64,000 nt of DNA from assembly GCA_012861695.1 (NCBI GenBank), contig JAAOOA010000578.1, positions 1 through 64,000 on the forward strand, written 5' to 3'. The notes beneath the pieces were generated by a model that was not told where the DNA came from, made no database searches, and saw only the letters and a list, made by a program, of their open reading frames with translations. The stretch is from Trematomus loennbergii. Its lineage: Eukaryota > Chordata > Actinopteri > Perciformes > Nototheniidae. Made by a program: the position numbers and the translations under genes. Below are positions 1 to 64,000 of this stretch, piece by piece (positions within the stretch are counted from its first letter, which is position 1; each line of letters starts with the position of its first letter).

Positions 1-64000
<64,000 letters not shown>

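Overview
The window looks like teleost fish genomic DNA, probably from a percomorph-like ray-finned fish. It is dominated by long (CA/TG)n arrays, fish-type L2/CR1-group LINEs, tRNA-derived SINEs, hAT and PIF/Harbinger-type DNA elements and many small elements flanked by TTAA. Only one host gene is visible: the middle of an Eph receptor tyrosine kinase on the + strand, which I identify as epha8 from its ectodomain residues.

Gene layout. Eight coding segments follow one another in phase with GT..AG introns: 6195-6259, 26818-26871, 27905-28048, 29607-29756, 37106-37421, 55242-55397, 58958-59376 and 61777-61901. They encode the ephrin-binding domain, the Cys-rich sushi/EGF-like region, the first fibronectin III domain and the start of the second. 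The signal-peptide exon must lie before the window. The rest of FN3-2, the membrane segment, kinase, SAM domain and PDZ tail must lie beyond it. No other host gene, rRNA, functional tRNA or CRISPR is supported.

Three things about the gene stand out. (1) The part that vertebrate EPH genes normally carry in one exon of about 664 bp is split here into 54+144+150+316 = 664 bp by three phase-0 introns, which looks like intron gain. (2) Exon 5 has a Gly-rich insertion of about 28 codons in FN3-1. (3) The same exon has a net one-base deletion that puts a stop codon at 59314, so this copy is either broken or carries a sequence error.

Intron layout. Intron 1 (1-6194, partial) and intron 2 (6260-26817) hold microsatellites, SINEs, hAT and TTAA elements, an inverted MITE pair, a duplicated 230-bp block that may be regulatory, and a 57-bp minisatellite of about 23 copies that grew from the end of a TTAA element and is open in frame on both strands. 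The intron at 29757-37105 holds a small tandem repeat family, one copy of which was split by a 1.2-kb Harbinger-like element (itself carrying a 165-bp hAT) and another by a 2.7-kb LINE. The intron at 37422-55241 begins with a local duplication that copies the end of the upstream exon together with its splice donor, and contains short interstitial telomere repeats. The intron at 55398-58957 is mostly a 2.9-kb sense-oriented L2-like LINE. The last introns carry CA repeats and SINE/LINE tails.
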